DNA of 64,000 nt, taken from Opitutaceae bacterium (lineage in GTDB: Bacteria; Verrucomicrobiota; Verrucomicrobiia; Opitutales; Opitutaceae). The position numbers were made by a program, and so were the translations under genes. This document shows positions 34,115 to 43,198 of this stretch, in pieces; the first letter of the stretch is position 1, and each line of letters opens with the position of its first letter. The notes under the pieces are model-generated. The model saw nothing but the letters and a program-made list of their open reading frames with translations, was not told where the DNA came from and did no database searches. The stretch covers positions 32,951 through 96,950 of the forward strand of contig JANQSC010000011.1 of assembly GCA_028284235.1 (NCBI GenBank), given 5' to 3'.

Positions 34115-34767
34115 AAACGATCCATTTATGGCTGTGGCTCTCGATCGCATTGGCGACACTGGCATGCAATGTTCACAGAAATCAAACCATCCTCTTTATC
34201 GGGGATTCGTTTACTGCGGGTGACGGCATGGCGGAAAAGAAGACCTTCGTCTCTTTGGTCGGGCAGCAGCTAGCGAATACGACAACGATCAATCAGGGAC
34301 GCTCGGGCTGGCCCACGTCCGCTTACCTACGACGATGGGATGAAGTGGCGAATCGATTGCCCGAGTCTGCCGACTCGATATTTATTCAGCTCGGAGCGAA
34401 CGACTTGCGCGTCGACGGTCACAGCGAAAAAACGATCGTAACATGCAAGGAGAACATGGATGTCATCGTTTCTCGACTACTGTCCCGTTTTCCAAAATCA
34501 GAAATCGTCCTGATGTCGAGCGTGCGGATCGACGAGGACAGACTGATCGCCCGAATACGAGATGCCGGATTCGGCGAACACTCCAATAACTACCTCAAAC
34601 GAATCGGCGACGCGTATCAGCAATTAGCCGACAAACGAGGATTGGGCTACCTCGACCTCATCGCCCACCTGCCAAAGGACAACACCCACGACGGCGCCCA
34701 CCTATCGGAGAGCGGACATCAAGTCGTCTCGGAAACGATCGTGAGCTACTTGAAGCAAACCCAATGA
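34111..34767 (+). CDS. SGNH/GDSL-type hydrolase
   Basis: A 218-residue exported protein. The signal segment MKTIHLWLWLSIALATLAC is followed by the GDSL-family blocks: GDSFTAGDGM (nucleophile serine), INQGRSGW (block II Gly), IQLGANDLRVDG (block III Asn) and DGAHLSESGH (catalytic Asp/His). The closest type is arylesterase / lysophospholipase TesA. The ATG at 34111 overlaps the TPR stop codon and gives the signal peptide, so it is chosen over a start 30 bases earlier. Substrate unknown. Confidence 0.9.
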   Translation: MKTIHLWLWLSIALATLACNVHRNQTILFIGDSFTAGDGMAEKKTFVSLVGQQLANTTTINQGRSGWPTSAYLRRWDEVANRLPESADSIFIQLGANDLRVDGHSEKTIVTCKENMDVIVSRLLSRFPKSEIVLMSSVRIDEDRLIARIRDAGFGEHSNNYLKRIGDAYQQLADKRGLGYLDLIAHLPKDNTHDGAHLSESGHQVVSETIVSYLKQTQ

Positions 34768-34840
34768 AGCACTACCGCGAGGAGATCCGAGTAAAAGCCA
34801 ACTTTCCCAAATCTTGCACGAAGATCGAACTTGTAACGGA

Positions 34841-35629
34841 ATGAGCTCATTGCAGTCAATCGCCGAACAGTTCTACCACGCCTTCTACGAAAAGAAATGG
34901 CCTGGCAAGCCGGTCCCCAACTTCAGCGGGCTCACCCCAGAAGATTCCTACCAAGTCCAGCGTCTCGTTGCGAAACTTCGAGTAGAGTCGGGAGAGCAAG
35001 TGATTGGATACAAAGTCGGGTGCACCAGCGCCGCTATCCAAACCCAGTTCGGACTCGATGAACCGATCTGCGGTCGATTATTCGCTCCCCATGCCAAAGA
35101 AGAAGGAGCCCCTGTCGATTGGTCCGACTATGTCAATTGCGCCATCGAGCCTGAGATGGTCATCCGGATCGGGCGCGACATCCGTATTGATGAACTTTCC
35201 GATACGGAACTGATCGACTCGATCGAGTACGTCAGTCCCGGGATCGAGATTCACAACTACACATTCTGGCAAGGAAGCCCATCCTTGCAGGAATTGATCT
35301 GCTCGGGTGGAATCCACGCCGGCCTAATCGTCGGACACAAGCGCGTGCCCGCCGGCCCTCTCGCGTTTAGCGACGAACTTTTTTCCGTCTACAAGGACGA
35401 CCAACTCGTCGCCGCGTCGCCCGCTTCCGAGATCATGGGCGGACCGCTTGAATCGCTCCGATGGCTCGCCCGGCACCTATCCGCCCGAGGCGAATTCCTG
35501 CGGAAGAACACATCGGTAATCCCCGGCTCCCCCACTGAACTGATCCCCATCGACAGAGACACGAAACTGAGAGTATCCATCGAACAAGTCGGAAACGTTG
35601 TCACGCTTTTCCAGACCACAAATACGTGA
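34841..35629 (+). CDS. Fumarylacetoacetate-hydrolase-family / 2-keto-4-pentenoate hydratase-like enzyme
   Basis: A 262-residue cytoplasmic enzyme of the MhpD/FAH superfamily. Visible are VIGYKVGCTSAAIQTQFGLD, the metal-binding acidic set in NCAIEPEMVIRIGRDI, the VSPGIEIHNY segment and GGPLESLRWLARHLSARGEF. Hydratases of this group add water to 2-oxo-4-enoates at the end of aromatic or sugar-acid breakdown. The ATG at 34841 is chosen over an upstream TTG. It is near other sugar-acid genes and runs in the same direction as the amidohydrolase at 35977, with a 347-base gap. Confidence 0.88.
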   Translation: MSSLQSIAEQFYHAFYEKKWPGKPVPNFSGLTPEDSYQVQRLVAKLRVESGEQVIGYKVGCTSAAIQTQFGLDEPICGRLFAPHAKEEGAPVDWSDYVNCAIEPEMVIRIGRDIRIDELSDTELIDSIEYVSPGIEIHNYTFWQGSPSLQELICSGGIHAGLIVGHKRVPAGPLAFSDELFSVYKDDQLVAASPASEIMGGPLESLRWLARHLSARGEFLRKNTSVIPGSPTELIPIDRDTKLRVSIEQVGNVVTLFQTTNT

Positions 35630-35684
35630 GAGCGACCCACGGTTCTACATCCGTCCCGATTCACGACAGGCCAAACCTTGAGCG

Positions 35685-35712
35685 CTTTTCGTGGTAATGT
35701 TACCACGAAAAG
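35685..35712. promoter_or_regulatory. Perfect 28-bp palindrome, operator or terminator
   Basis: CTTTTCGTGGTAA-TG-TTACCACGAAAAG is a perfect 13-bp inverted repeat in the 347-base gap 35630-35976. The core TGGTAANNTTACCA resembles GntR- or LacI-type operators of sugar-acid pathways. There is no T-run, so an operator is at least as likely as a terminator. The rest of the gap has no gene that I can support. Confidence 0.5.
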
Positions 35713-35976
35713 TGTTCGAATTCATTCATGTGGCGCTCATAGGTACCATCGCCGCATTTGCTTCACTCCTACGAAGGCTTGCGCCTCAAACGCTCACCTC
35801 GTTTGATACGTGGAGTTTGACAAACCACCATGAGTCCAACGGTCTTCACGTTCAGAAACTACCGGGTTTTCTTTTTCTCGCGCGAAGAACCTCGGGTTCA
35901 GTAACCTTCAACTATCGCCCCGAAGTCCTGCATAGCTCGAAGAGCGACGCGTGGATCACTCCTCATTCCTACCCCC

Positions 35977-36921
35977 ATGAATCCCAAATTATTCATCGTT
36001 TCACTTCTCGCCTCGCTCACTTTCTACGCCGCTGCCGCGGATCCGTGGATCATCGATCCGCACACGCATTTCAAGGGAGAGGAGCAAATCGAATACGAGT
36101 CGAAAACGCGAGAGCGCCATCCGCAAAACAGTCTCGGCCATGTCATCACGCCCGAGGACTATCGCGACCTCGCGGATCGGCTTGAGATCCAAGCGACGCT
36201 CATCACGGAAGCGATCGATCAGGACAAACCGGAGTTCAACGACTGGATCTTCGAGCATGCCAAGAAATCCGATCTCGTTTGTGGATACACGGCCCGTGAG
36301 GATCTCACTTCGTCCACTTTTCTGAAGCGACACAAGCAATATGCGAAAACTGGATACTTAAACGGCTACCGCTTTCGGAGCGGCGAATTGGGCGGCTACC
36401 TTTCCGACGAAACCGCCCGCAAGCACCTCCGGCGTCTGGAGAAAGAAGGGATGGTTGTCGATCTTCTCATCAATCCCGACTATGCCCCCGACGCGATCCA
36501 ACTCGCCCGCGAGTTTCCGAAGCTCAAAATCGTGATCAACCACTGCTTCAACGCCCGCATGGAAAACGGAAAAGTCGACGAAACTTGGACGAAGGCCGTG
36601 AGGGACTGCGCCGCCTTTCCCAACGTCCACATGAAGATCTCCAGCATTCTCAATTTCGCCGGAACGGAGCCTTTCGTAGAATCAGCGCCGACCGAGATGG
36701 AATACTATCTACCCGTTCTCGAACCTTGCTTCGAAGCGTTCGGCGAGGACCGCGTCATTTTCGCCACCAACTGGGGCGTATCCGCCCACTACGGTAAAGT
36801 CGACCATGTCGTGCGCATCGTGAACGAGTTTCTCGCGACCAAAGGGGAGGCCGCAGTGAAAAAAGGCATGCGCGAAAACGCTATCCGCGTGTACCGCATT
36901 AAGAAAGCCCATCTCCGCTGA
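35977..36921 (+). CDS. Secreted amidohydrolase-2 / lactonase-like protein
   Basis: A 314-residue protein with a signal peptide (MNPKLFIVSLLASLTFYAAA). The TIM-barrel amidohydrolase starts with IIDPHTHF (HxH metal motif), and KIVINHC carries a further histidine. The barrel ends VIFATNWGVSAHYG, where the usual catalytic Asp (SDWP-type) is replaced by Asn-Trp-Gly. Family members with this size include sugar lactonases. The Asp loss at that position makes the activity uncertain. It converges on the IlvD-type dehydratase gene with a 10-base gap. Confidence 0.82.
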   Translation: MNPKLFIVSLLASLTFYAAAADPWIIDPHTHFKGEEQIEYESKTRERHPQNSLGHVITPEDYRDLADRLEIQATLITEAIDQDKPEFNDWIFEHAKKSDLVCGYTAREDLTSSTFLKRHKQYAKTGYLNGYRFRSGELGGYLSDETARKHLRRLEKEGMVVDLLINPDYAPDAIQLAREFPKLKIVINHCFNARMENGKVDETWTKAVRDCAAFPNVHMKISSILNFAGTEPFVESAPTEMEYYLPVLEPCFEAFGEDRVIFATNWGVSAHYGKVDHVVRIVNEFLATKGEAAVKKGMRENAIRVYRIKKAHLR

Positions 36922-36931
36922 CTACCTGCGA

Positions 36932-38629
36932 CTATTCGTCAGACGCTCGCGAATCTGAAAGAATACTCTTGTTAACGCAGCCGCGGTTCGCCTGGGAAAC
37001 GCTATTGGCGAATTCCCGCAAGTAAATGCGGTCGCCTTGATACCGCTCGAATTGCCCGCCTACGCGTTTCTTTTCTCCGCGCGGCTCCCAGTCGATCGTT
37101 CCTCCCAACAAGTCGATCGAAATAGGATCGCCATCTTGAACGTAGGCGATCGGGCCGCCCACCGCCGCTTCGGGAGCGCAATGCACGCCGATAGCGCCAT
37201 GGGAAACTCCGGAGACGCGCGTGTCGGAGACAAACGCCACTTTTCCATCCAACTCCGGCGTCGCCAGCGCCGATGTGGCCACGAGGACTTCCGGCATCCC
37301 CATGGCTACCGGACCCATGCCGCGCAAGAGCACCACATGCCCCGGGCGAATGTCGCCTTGCGAAACTGACGCCACCAGGGATTCCACATCGTTGAAGCAG
37401 ATGGCCGCGCCATCGAATGTCGGTTCCTGTCGACTTGACACTTTGAATACAATTCCGTCCGGAGCGAGCGTTCCAAAACAAATCTGCATATCGGCAAACG
37501 CCTTGAATGGCTCGCCGATCGGCGCGATCAGATCATTGCCGGCAGGGACCGGAGGCGCCGACGCCACCTGCACGGCGAGCGAATCGGCAAACAGGGTCGG
37601 AAGACCGCCATCCAGCACACCGGCTTCAATCAGGTGTTTGATCAACATGGGTGTCCCGCCCATTTTAAAAAGGTCGATCATCGTGCCCCGTCCTCGGGGA
37701 GCGAAGTTGCAGTAAACCGGCGTCTCGCGCAGGATTCGTTGCGCATCCCGCAAACCGAAGTCCACTCTCGCTTCCGCCGCCACGGCCATCAGGTGGAGGA
37801 TCCCGTTGGTCGATCCCCCGCAGGCGCCAATCATCGCGGTCGCGTTCTTCAAAGCGGCTGGAGTGACGATGTCTCGAGGCCGTTTTCCAGATCTGAGAAT
37901 ATCCAGCATCCACCGGCCAGACTGTCTGCACTCCTCGAGTTTAGCCTCGCCTTCGGCGGGATTCGACGAGCTGCTTGGCGGCATCAGCCCGATCGCTTCC
38001 ATCGCCAAACCCCACGTATTGAACGAAGCGGCGATGCCGCAGCCTCCGGCGCCCGGGCAAGCGTTTTTCACGACGTCCATCAGTTTTTCTTCCGTCGCGA
38101 CGCCCACTTCCGCTTCAGCCTGAGTATCGTAGACGTGCTGGATCGTCAGTTCCTTCCCGTTCAAGCAACCCGGCTTGATCGTTCCGCCGCTGATGATAAA
38201 GCCCGGGAGGTTGCTCCGCATCAGAGCCAAGGCAAAGCCCGGTCCGTTTTTATCGCAATGGTGCAGACCAATCATCCCGTCGAAACAATGGGAAGTGGTC
38301 ACCATCTCGGCGCTGGTAGCGATGACATTGCGCGACGGCAAGGACGCGTTTCCGCCCTCATGCGCCTGGGTGATATTGTCGCTCACCGAAGGCACCCCAA
38401 AGCGGTACCCCAGCAGGCCAGCCTCTTCGAGCCCCTCCTTGATCGCGTCCCCAACTTCGTGGCTGTGCATGTTGCAGAGGTTGATCTCGTGCAGCGGAGT
38501 TCCGATCCCGATTTGCGGTTTCTTGAAATCCTCCCGCTCCCAGCCCAGCCCGTAGTAGAAAGCGCGTATGGCTTTGTTTTCCCCAGCCGTCAGTTCGCGG
38601 CTTTTCCAATTCAGGCTCTGCTCACTCAT
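36932..38629 (-). CDS. IlvD/EDD-family sugar-acid dehydratase
   Basis: A 565-residue enzyme. Conserved signatures are HCDKNGPGFALALMR (first Fe-S cysteine), ACPGAGGCGIAASFNTW (second), IGACGGSTNGILHL, and DTRVSGVSHGAIGVHCAPEA with GGPIAYVQDGD. The family dehydrates either branched-chain dihydroxy acids or sugar acids such as gluconate-6-phosphate, xylonate and arabinonate. With a XylR-like regulator next door, a sugar acid is more likely than IlvD itself. The start MSEQSLNWK at 38629 is preferred over a frame 7 codons longer. Confidence 0.9.
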   Translation of the reverse strand: MSEQSLNWKSRELTAGENKAIRAFYYGLGWEREDFKKPQIGIGTPLHEINLCNMHSHEVGDAIKEGLEEAGLLGYRFGVPSVSDNITQAHEGGNASLPSRNVIATSAEMVTTSHCFDGMIGLHHCDKNGPGFALALMRSNLPGFIISGGTIKPGCLNGKELTIQHVYDTQAEAEVGVATEEKLMDVVKNACPGAGGCGIAASFNTWGLAMEAIGLMPPSSSSNPAEGEAKLEECRQSGRWMLDILRSGKRPRDIVTPAALKNATAMIGACGGSTNGILHLMAVAAEARVDFGLRDAQRILRETPVYCNFAPRGRGTMIDLFKMGGTPMLIKHLIEAGVLDGGLPTLFADSLAVQVASAPPVPAGNDLIAPIGEPFKAFADMQICFGTLAPDGIVFKVSSRQEPTFDGAAICFNDVESLVASVSQGDIRPGHVVLLRGMGPVAMGMPEVLVATSALATPELDGKVAFVSDTRVSGVSHGAIGVHCAPEAAVGGPIAYVQDGDPISIDLLGGTIDWEPRGEKKRVGGQFERYQGDRIYLREFANSVSQANRGCVNKSILSDSRASDE

Positions 38630-38733
38630 AGGTTGATAAGCCAATGCCATCTGTAGCGAGCTGTCGAGTACGACGATTCACCGATTGTCGCGCGATCGGC
38701 ACGGTCAACCGAAGCAAAAACCATCAAATTAGC

Positions 38734-39888
38734 TCAAACCGGATACTGACGTTTTCGAAAGCGCGATGGAGTTTGGCCTTTTATCTTTAAAAAGAAACGC
38801 GTGAGCGCGGACGCGTGGCTAAACCCGAATTGTTCTGCAATTGTCTCCAGCGTGTCATGAGAATCAACTAACACCTGAGCGATCGCATCCCCGCGAATCT
38901 CATGGAAACGTTCTCGCAGCGTTTGCCGCAATCGCGCTTTGAACCGTCGCTCGAGCGCCCGTCTATGCAGGCCGCTTTCTCGGGCGATCGCGTCCATTTT
39001 TAGGTTTTGACGCGCGTGTTGATGCATAAACCTCAAAGCTTTGCTGATAGATAGATCATCAATAGCGAACACATCCGACGACTGCCTAACCACCAGCTTT
39101 TCCACCGGCGCCTCAATGAGTCGCTTCGAGACGTTCTCGCCGCGCATCAATTTGTGAAGCAGCTCGGCGGCGTCGTAGCCCGATCGATACTGCTCTATAG
39201 AGATACTCGAAAGCGGCGGCGTGGACATGCCGCAGATCACGGGGTCATTATCCACACCGATCACTGCGCAAGCTTCAGGCACGCGAATAGACGCGCCTCG
39301 GCACAACTGCAGTATCCACCTGGCAACGTCATCGTTGGCGGCCATAAGCGCTACTGGCTTGGGAAGCTGTAACAGCCAATCGACTACAGCTTCCACTTTT
39401 CGGTCCTCATTTGCCAAACCGAACAGAGAGGACTCGATCTTGTATTTGCGGGCCCGGCGCTTTTCCTGATTGAGGCGATCGACAAAATGCCGTTCCCGCC
39501 TGAGCGACCAAGGACTGTCTTTGAATCCACAGAAAGCGAAGTTCTTGAAGCCACGCTTTAAAAACTCCTCTACCGCGGTCTGACTAATCATTTGGTCATT
39601 GGTCGTGCAGACGAAGGCGCCTTGTTTACTTTTTCCCGCATAGGAAAAGACAACTGTCGGGATGGACCTATTTGAGCGCGCATTCATCAAGGAAATATCC
39701 CGCACCAGTATGCCATCGTAGCGCTGCGTGTCGTAGGAGCGGCCCGCGAGGCGCTTAATCCCCTGTGGCTCCCAAATGAACTGCCAAGGACCGTGTTCGC
39801 GCGCGTAGTCGGCGATGCCCGAAATTAACTTTCTCCCCGATTCCCGGGAGGATTCAATTTTCATCAGAACGCGAAACGGCCTGCTCAT
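38734..39888 (-). CDS. XylR-like regulator (LacI-type sensor plus AraC DNA-binding domain)
   Basis: A 384-residue protein. Residues about 5-265 resemble a periplasmic-binding-protein sensor of the LacI type (PFRVLMKIESSRESGRKLIS, DGILVRDISL, VALMAANDDVARWILQ, VIGVDNDPVICGMSTPPLSS). The last about 100 residues form an AraC double helix-turn-helix (MDAIARESGLHRRALERRFK and LETIAEQFGFSHASALTRFF). This is the architecture of E. coli XylR. The MSRPFRV start at 39888 keeps the 39928 palindrome outside the gene. It is divergent from the enolase-superfamily gene and probably controls it and the dehydratase. Confidence 0.88.
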   Translation of the reverse strand: MSRPFRVLMKIESSRESGRKLISGIADYAREHGPWQFIWEPQGIKRLAGRSYDTQRYDGILVRDISLMNARSNRSIPTVVFSYAGKSKQGAFVCTTNDQMISQTAVEEFLKRGFKNFAFCGFKDSPWSLRRERHFVDRLNQEKRRARKYKIESSLFGLANEDRKVEAVVDWLLQLPKPVALMAANDDVARWILQLCRGASIRVPEACAVIGVDNDPVICGMSTPPLSSISIEQYRSGYDAAELLHKLMRGENVSKRLIEAPVEKLVVRQSSDVFAIDDLSISKALRFMHQHARQNLKMDAIARESGLHRRALERRFKARLRQTLRERFHEIRGDAIAQVLVDSHDTLETIAEQFGFSHASALTRFFLKIKGQTPSRFRKRQYPV

Positions 39889-39927
39889 GGACGTAGAGTC
39901 GCAACATGTCGCAAAATGTAAAGTTTT

Positions 39928-39945
39928 CATACCTTTGCTGGTATG
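39928..39945. promoter_or_regulatory. Palindrome in the divergent regulator/enolase gap
   Basis: CATACC-TTTGCT-GGTATG, a 6-6-6 perfect inverted repeat, lies 40 bases before the regulator start in the 226-base divergent gap. It is a candidate operator for the XylR-like protein or an autoregulatory site. Confidence 0.45.
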
Positions 39946-40114
39946 GACGATCGCCATTCGACTTTGTTATAGTCGGCTTCACATAAGGCTCCATCTCGTT
40001 GCGGTCCTTCTTTCCGGATTTACAGAGCCTATATGTTTACCTAAAACTCTGGAGGGCCGCTTCCAGCGAATTCCTAAAGCCAATCAACCGAAGTTAAAAG
40101 CGAACGAAAATCGA

Positions 40115-41323
40115 ATGCGTAGAAGAGAATTTATAAAACGCGCGGGTGCCGCTTGGGCGGGAGCCACCCTTCTAGGACACGAGCTCTACACGGCGGAAAA
40201 CGTCACTTCCAAATACCCGCAATTGGGGGAACATAAAATCGACAAGGTGGATATCGGCCAAGTGGCGTACAACTATCCCCGTCCCGTCGGAAAAAACGCG
40301 CGAATCGGGCATCACGGACAGTATAAGAAAGCCTGGTACGCGAAATTGACCACAAACCAAGGCGCCGTCGGATGGGGAAGCATGCGCAACCGAAACGACA
40401 TCGACAAAGACGCTCTTAAGCAAAACGTGATGGGAAAAACTGTCAGCGAGCTGATCGATCCGGACTGGGGCATCTTGAAGGAGGATTCCAACGAACCGTT
40501 TGATACCGCCCTGCACGACTTGGCCGGGGTTATTCTGGGATTGCCCGTTTACAAAATGCTGGGGGCTGCGGGACCCAAGGAGACGAGCGTTTACAGCGGT
40601 ATGATTTACTTCGACGAGCTTGAGCCGGAAGACAATCCCGCTGGCGTCGAGCAGGTGATGGAGAATTGCCGATGGGATGTGAATTTTGGATACCGGATGC
40701 TCAAAGTGAAAATTGGTCGGAGCGGTCGATGGTATCCGCACGACGAAGGTCTGGCGATGGATATCCGTATCGTGAAGATGATACACGAGGAATTCGGCAA
40801 GGACGTTCAAATTCTGGTGGATGCGAACGACATGTACAGCTTGCAGGACGCCAAGGACTTCATGCGAGGAGTCGAGAATGTCCCTTTGTACTGGATGGAG
40901 GAACCATTCGTAGAAAATCTGGAGGAAGGCCGTCAGCTCAAAGATTGGATGATGGCCAACGGACGGGAAGACACTTTCTACGCCGACGGCGAACGTCAGC
41001 CCAAAATGGATGTCTGCATGCAGCTAGCGGCGGAAAAGAAAATGGACGTCATGCTAGCCGACATCGTCGGATACGGGTTCACGCGCTGGCGACGACTCAT
41101 GCCTAAGCTCATAGAAACCGGAACGCACGCCGCCATCCACGCTTGGGGAAGTCGTCTAAAAACCCATTACACCTCGCACGTCGCAGCAGGGTTCGGCAAC
41201 AGTTGCACATTAGAAGGCGTCACCTGCCTCTCCGACGAAATCGACTGGGGCGACTACCCCGTCGAGAACGGAATGATGCGCGTATCCGAATCTCCAGGCT
41301 TCGGAATGAAGCTACTCGTTTAG
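40115..41323 (+). CDS. Enolase-superfamily (mandelate racemase subgroup) dehydratase with Tat signal
   Basis: A 402-residue protein. The N terminus MRRREFIKRAGAAWAGATLL is a twin-arginine export signal. In the barrel, LKVKIGR gives the KxK base, LVDAND the first metal Asp, YWMEEPF the second ligand Glu, ADGERQP the third, LADIVGYG the dyad Asp and AIHAWG the dyad His. The His-Asp dyad plus KxK place it in the mandelate-racemase subgroup, whose members include sugar-acid dehydratases. A periplasmic location is unusual for this family. The start is chosen at the Tat motif; a 100-codon upstream extension is rejected. Confidence 0.88.
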   Translation: MRRREFIKRAGAAWAGATLLGHELYTAENVTSKYPQLGEHKIDKVDIGQVAYNYPRPVGKNARIGHHGQYKKAWYAKLTTNQGAVGWGSMRNRNDIDKDALKQNVMGKTVSELIDPDWGILKEDSNEPFDTALHDLAGVILGLPVYKMLGAAGPKETSVYSGMIYFDELEPEDNPAGVEQVMENCRWDVNFGYRMLKVKIGRSGRWYPHDEGLAMDIRIVKMIHEEFGKDVQILVDANDMYSLQDAKDFMRGVENVPLYWMEEPFVENLEEGRQLKDWMMANGREDTFYADGERQPKMDVCMQLAAEKKMDVMLADIVGYGFTRWRRLMPKLIETGTHAAIHAWGSRLKTHYTSHVAAGFGNSCTLEGVTCLSDEIDWGDYPVENGMMRVSESPGFGMKLLV

Positions 41324-41345
41324 AGAATTCTACGAATTCTCTAAA
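41319..41345 (+). terminator. Hairpin overlapping the enolase-family stop codon
   Basis: TTTAGAGAATTC-TAC-GAATTCTCTAAA is a perfect 12-bp stem with a 3-base loop, and the TAG stop codon lies inside the stem. It likely ends transcription or protects the 3' end. The stretch from here to 41604 otherwise holds a hairpin repeat (41399) and no gene. Confidence 0.5.
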
Positions 41346-41398
41346 AGGAGTGATGAGTCCTCTACTGAGGGAGTGTCTGGAAAACCCAATTACTCGCT

Positions 41399-41482
41399 AA
41401 AGGTAGGGCTCGACCGCCGGGCGAGCCGCACACGCTACGCGCAAACCCAGACGTTCGGACGGCCCGGCGGTCCGTCCCTACC
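41399..41482. repeat. BIME-like mosaic hairpin repeat, copy 4 (variant left arm)
   Basis: The right arm GGCGGTCCGTCCCTACC is the same as in copies 1-3. The left arm reads AAAGGTAGGGCTCGACCG and ends GGGCGAGCCGCA, so its stem is GGCTCG/CGAGCC instead of GGACGG/CCGTCC. The left arm thus keeps its own hairpin while no longer matching the right arm. Confidence 0.82.
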
Positions 41483-41604
41483 CGATCAAGCTGTTGTCAA
41501 CAACATCCCGTCAGATCGCACAGTCACTCATTCTCTCGATCACTCCTTCACCCCCTCGTCGCGGCGTAGTCGCGTCAAAGACGGGACGAAGACGGATCAC
41601 TCCT

Positions 41605-42846
41605 CTATTCCACAATCGCTTGAATCGCCGTATTCATGAAGGGAGTTGTGAGCGAACTGGCCATGGGATAGTGCTGGGTGAAGAATAGAACCAGAAAGTC
41701 TTCTTTCGGATCGAGTCGGTACCAAGTCGTTCCGGCTCCTCCCCAGCCGAATTCGCCCACGTTAGTGAGTTTGTTGTCGTAGTATTGCGATATCTTCACG
41801 GATCCGCCGTATCCATATGCTAGTGACCGATTCGAATGGCCTTTGTCGAAATCCAGAAACCCGGTCTGATTTTGCATCATGGAACGAACCGTTAGTTTGC
41901 CGAGTACGGAAACGCCATTGTAAGTCCCGCCATTGAGCAGCATTTGGGCGAAACGGAAATAGTCCTGAACCGTTGAGTAGAGTCCACCGCTTCCGGAGGG
42001 ATAGGGAGTACGCATGCCACCGTCGTGAGCGTTTTCCTCATACGCCAGTTTTCCATCCACTCGTTTGAATCCCGGAATGAGCCGATCTCGCTTCTCCACG
42101 GGCACCTCGAAGAAGGTATCCTTCATTCCCAAAGGATCGAAGATTTCCTCTTGAAGAAAATCGTCGAACGGCACGCCCGAAACTCGCTGTACCAGCGCCC
42201 CAACTACATCGATAGACGGCCCGTACTGATAAACCGTTCCCGGGTCGTCCTGCAGTGGAAGTTCCCCTAGAATCTTCAGATACGCATCCAGACTCGGAGC
42301 GCTGCGAAGGCCGCTCGCCACGTATCGTTTGTCCAGCTCCGTGCTGTCTCCGCTGGCCCGGGGAAAGCCCGCCGTGTGGGTGAAAAGATGCTTCACGAGC
42401 ATCTTGCCTTTCGCGGGCCGGGTCGTTGGCGAGCTCCCTTCGGCTACGTACACGTTTCGGTTGGCCAATTCCGGCAGGTGTTTTTCGACCGGGTCATTGA
42501 GCTGAATCTGGCCCCGCTCCACCAGGATCATCGCGGCGGCGGTGGCGATCGTCTTCGTCATGGAGTGGAGACGAAAGATCGTGTCCTTGGTCATCTCGAC
42601 GCCGCGAAGCTTGTCCCTGTATCCATACGTTTCGAATTCCACGATTTTGCCATGACGCGCGACTAGCGTGATCGCGCCGGTGAGCGGATAGCTCTCCACC
42701 GCGTCTTCGGCCCACACGCGCAAGGTCTCCAGTCGCTCGGACGACATCCCCACCTCCTCGGGGGTGGCGAAACGCAAATCCGAATGGGCATAAGCGGTAG
42801 CGATCGAAACGACGGAGAACAAAAGAAACGCGCGTAATATATTCAT
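41605..42846 (-). CDS. Secreted beta-lactamase-family serine hydrolase
   Basis: A 413-residue protein with a signal peptide (MNILRAFLLFSVVSIATAYA). The SxxK motif is SMTK (Ser95, Lys98) in FRLHSMTKTIATAA. The second motif sits in VYQYGPSIDVVG, which has Tyr but no clear Asn, and a final GGAGTTWYR provides the third. It lacks the DUF3471-like tail of the other two serine hydrolases in the window. Compared with esterase EstB-type enzymes the length fits. It is located among sugar-acid genes, with no obvious co-transcription. Confidence 0.86.
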   Translation of the reverse strand: MNILRAFLLFSVVSIATAYAHSDLRFATPEEVGMSSERLETLRVWAEDAVESYPLTGAITLVARHGKIVEFETYGYRDKLRGVEMTKDTIFRLHSMTKTIATAAAMILVERGQIQLNDPVEKHLPELANRNVYVAEGSSPTTRPAKGKMLVKHLFTHTAGFPRASGDSTELDKRYVASGLRSAPSLDAYLKILGELPLQDDPGTVYQYGPSIDVVGALVQRVSGVPFDDFLQEEIFDPLGMKDTFFEVPVEKRDRLIPGFKRVDGKLAYEENAHDGGMRTPYPSGSGGLYSTVQDYFRFAQMLLNGGTYNGVSVLGKLTVRSMMQNQTGFLDFDKGHSNRSLAYGYGGSVKISQYYDNKLTNVGEFGWGGAGTTWYRLDPKEDFLVLFFTQHYPMASSLTTPFMNTAIQAIVE

Positions 42847-43101
42847 GGGATAAAAGAGTGAGGGGTGAAAGGTGACCCATGCGTCGCTCTTCGAGCTATG
42901 CAGGACAAGGGAGTGAAAGGTGATCCGTCTTCCATGCTTCGCTTAAGAAGCTTCGTAGGACACGGTCGATCTGTGGGGCTTCGCTCGCGGAGCCCGTGTA
43001 TGATGAGATTTAGCTACTTCCGCGGTCTTCGCAAGCGAAGACCCTACAATAGTAAAGACCTGCCTTTCAGAGACTGCCTAGTAAATCGCAAATATGCGTC
43101 A
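42847..43101. repeat. Gene-free stretch with small palindromes
   Basis: The gap 42847-43198 carries no gene. It holds a direct repeat of AGTGAAAGGTGA-like units (42858-42922), a hairpin GGTCTTCGC-AA-GCGAAGACC (43024-43043) and a GGGGCTTCGCTCGCGGAGCCC-type inverted stretch (about 42977-42998), then the hairpin repeat at 43102. These look like leftover dispersed palindromes. Confidence 0.5.
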
Positions 43102-43185
43102 AAAGGTAGGGCTCGACCGCCGGGCGAGCCGCAGAAGCGACAGGCAAATTCGATCGTTCGGACGGCCCGGCGGTCCGTCCCTACC
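43102..43185. repeat. BIME-like mosaic hairpin repeat, copy 5 (variant left arm)
   Basis: It has the same variant structure as copy 4: left arm AAAGGTAGGGCTCGACCG with GGGCGAGCCGCA, right arm GGCGGTCCGTCCCTACC. It lies 13 bases past the 3' end of the isomerase-like gene at 43199. Confidence 0.82.
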
Positions 43186-43198
43186 AGATCGAGACCGT

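Noticed and set aside
35691..36185. Open frame of 164 codons in the gap and the start of the amidohydrolase
   Set aside because: It overlaps the amidohydrolase signal peptide in another frame, has no ribosome site and no recognisable protein pattern.
39815..40114. 100-codon N-terminal extension of the enolase-family protein
   Set aside because: It would place the twin-arginine signal in the middle of the protein and would run through the divergent promoter region and into the regulator gene.
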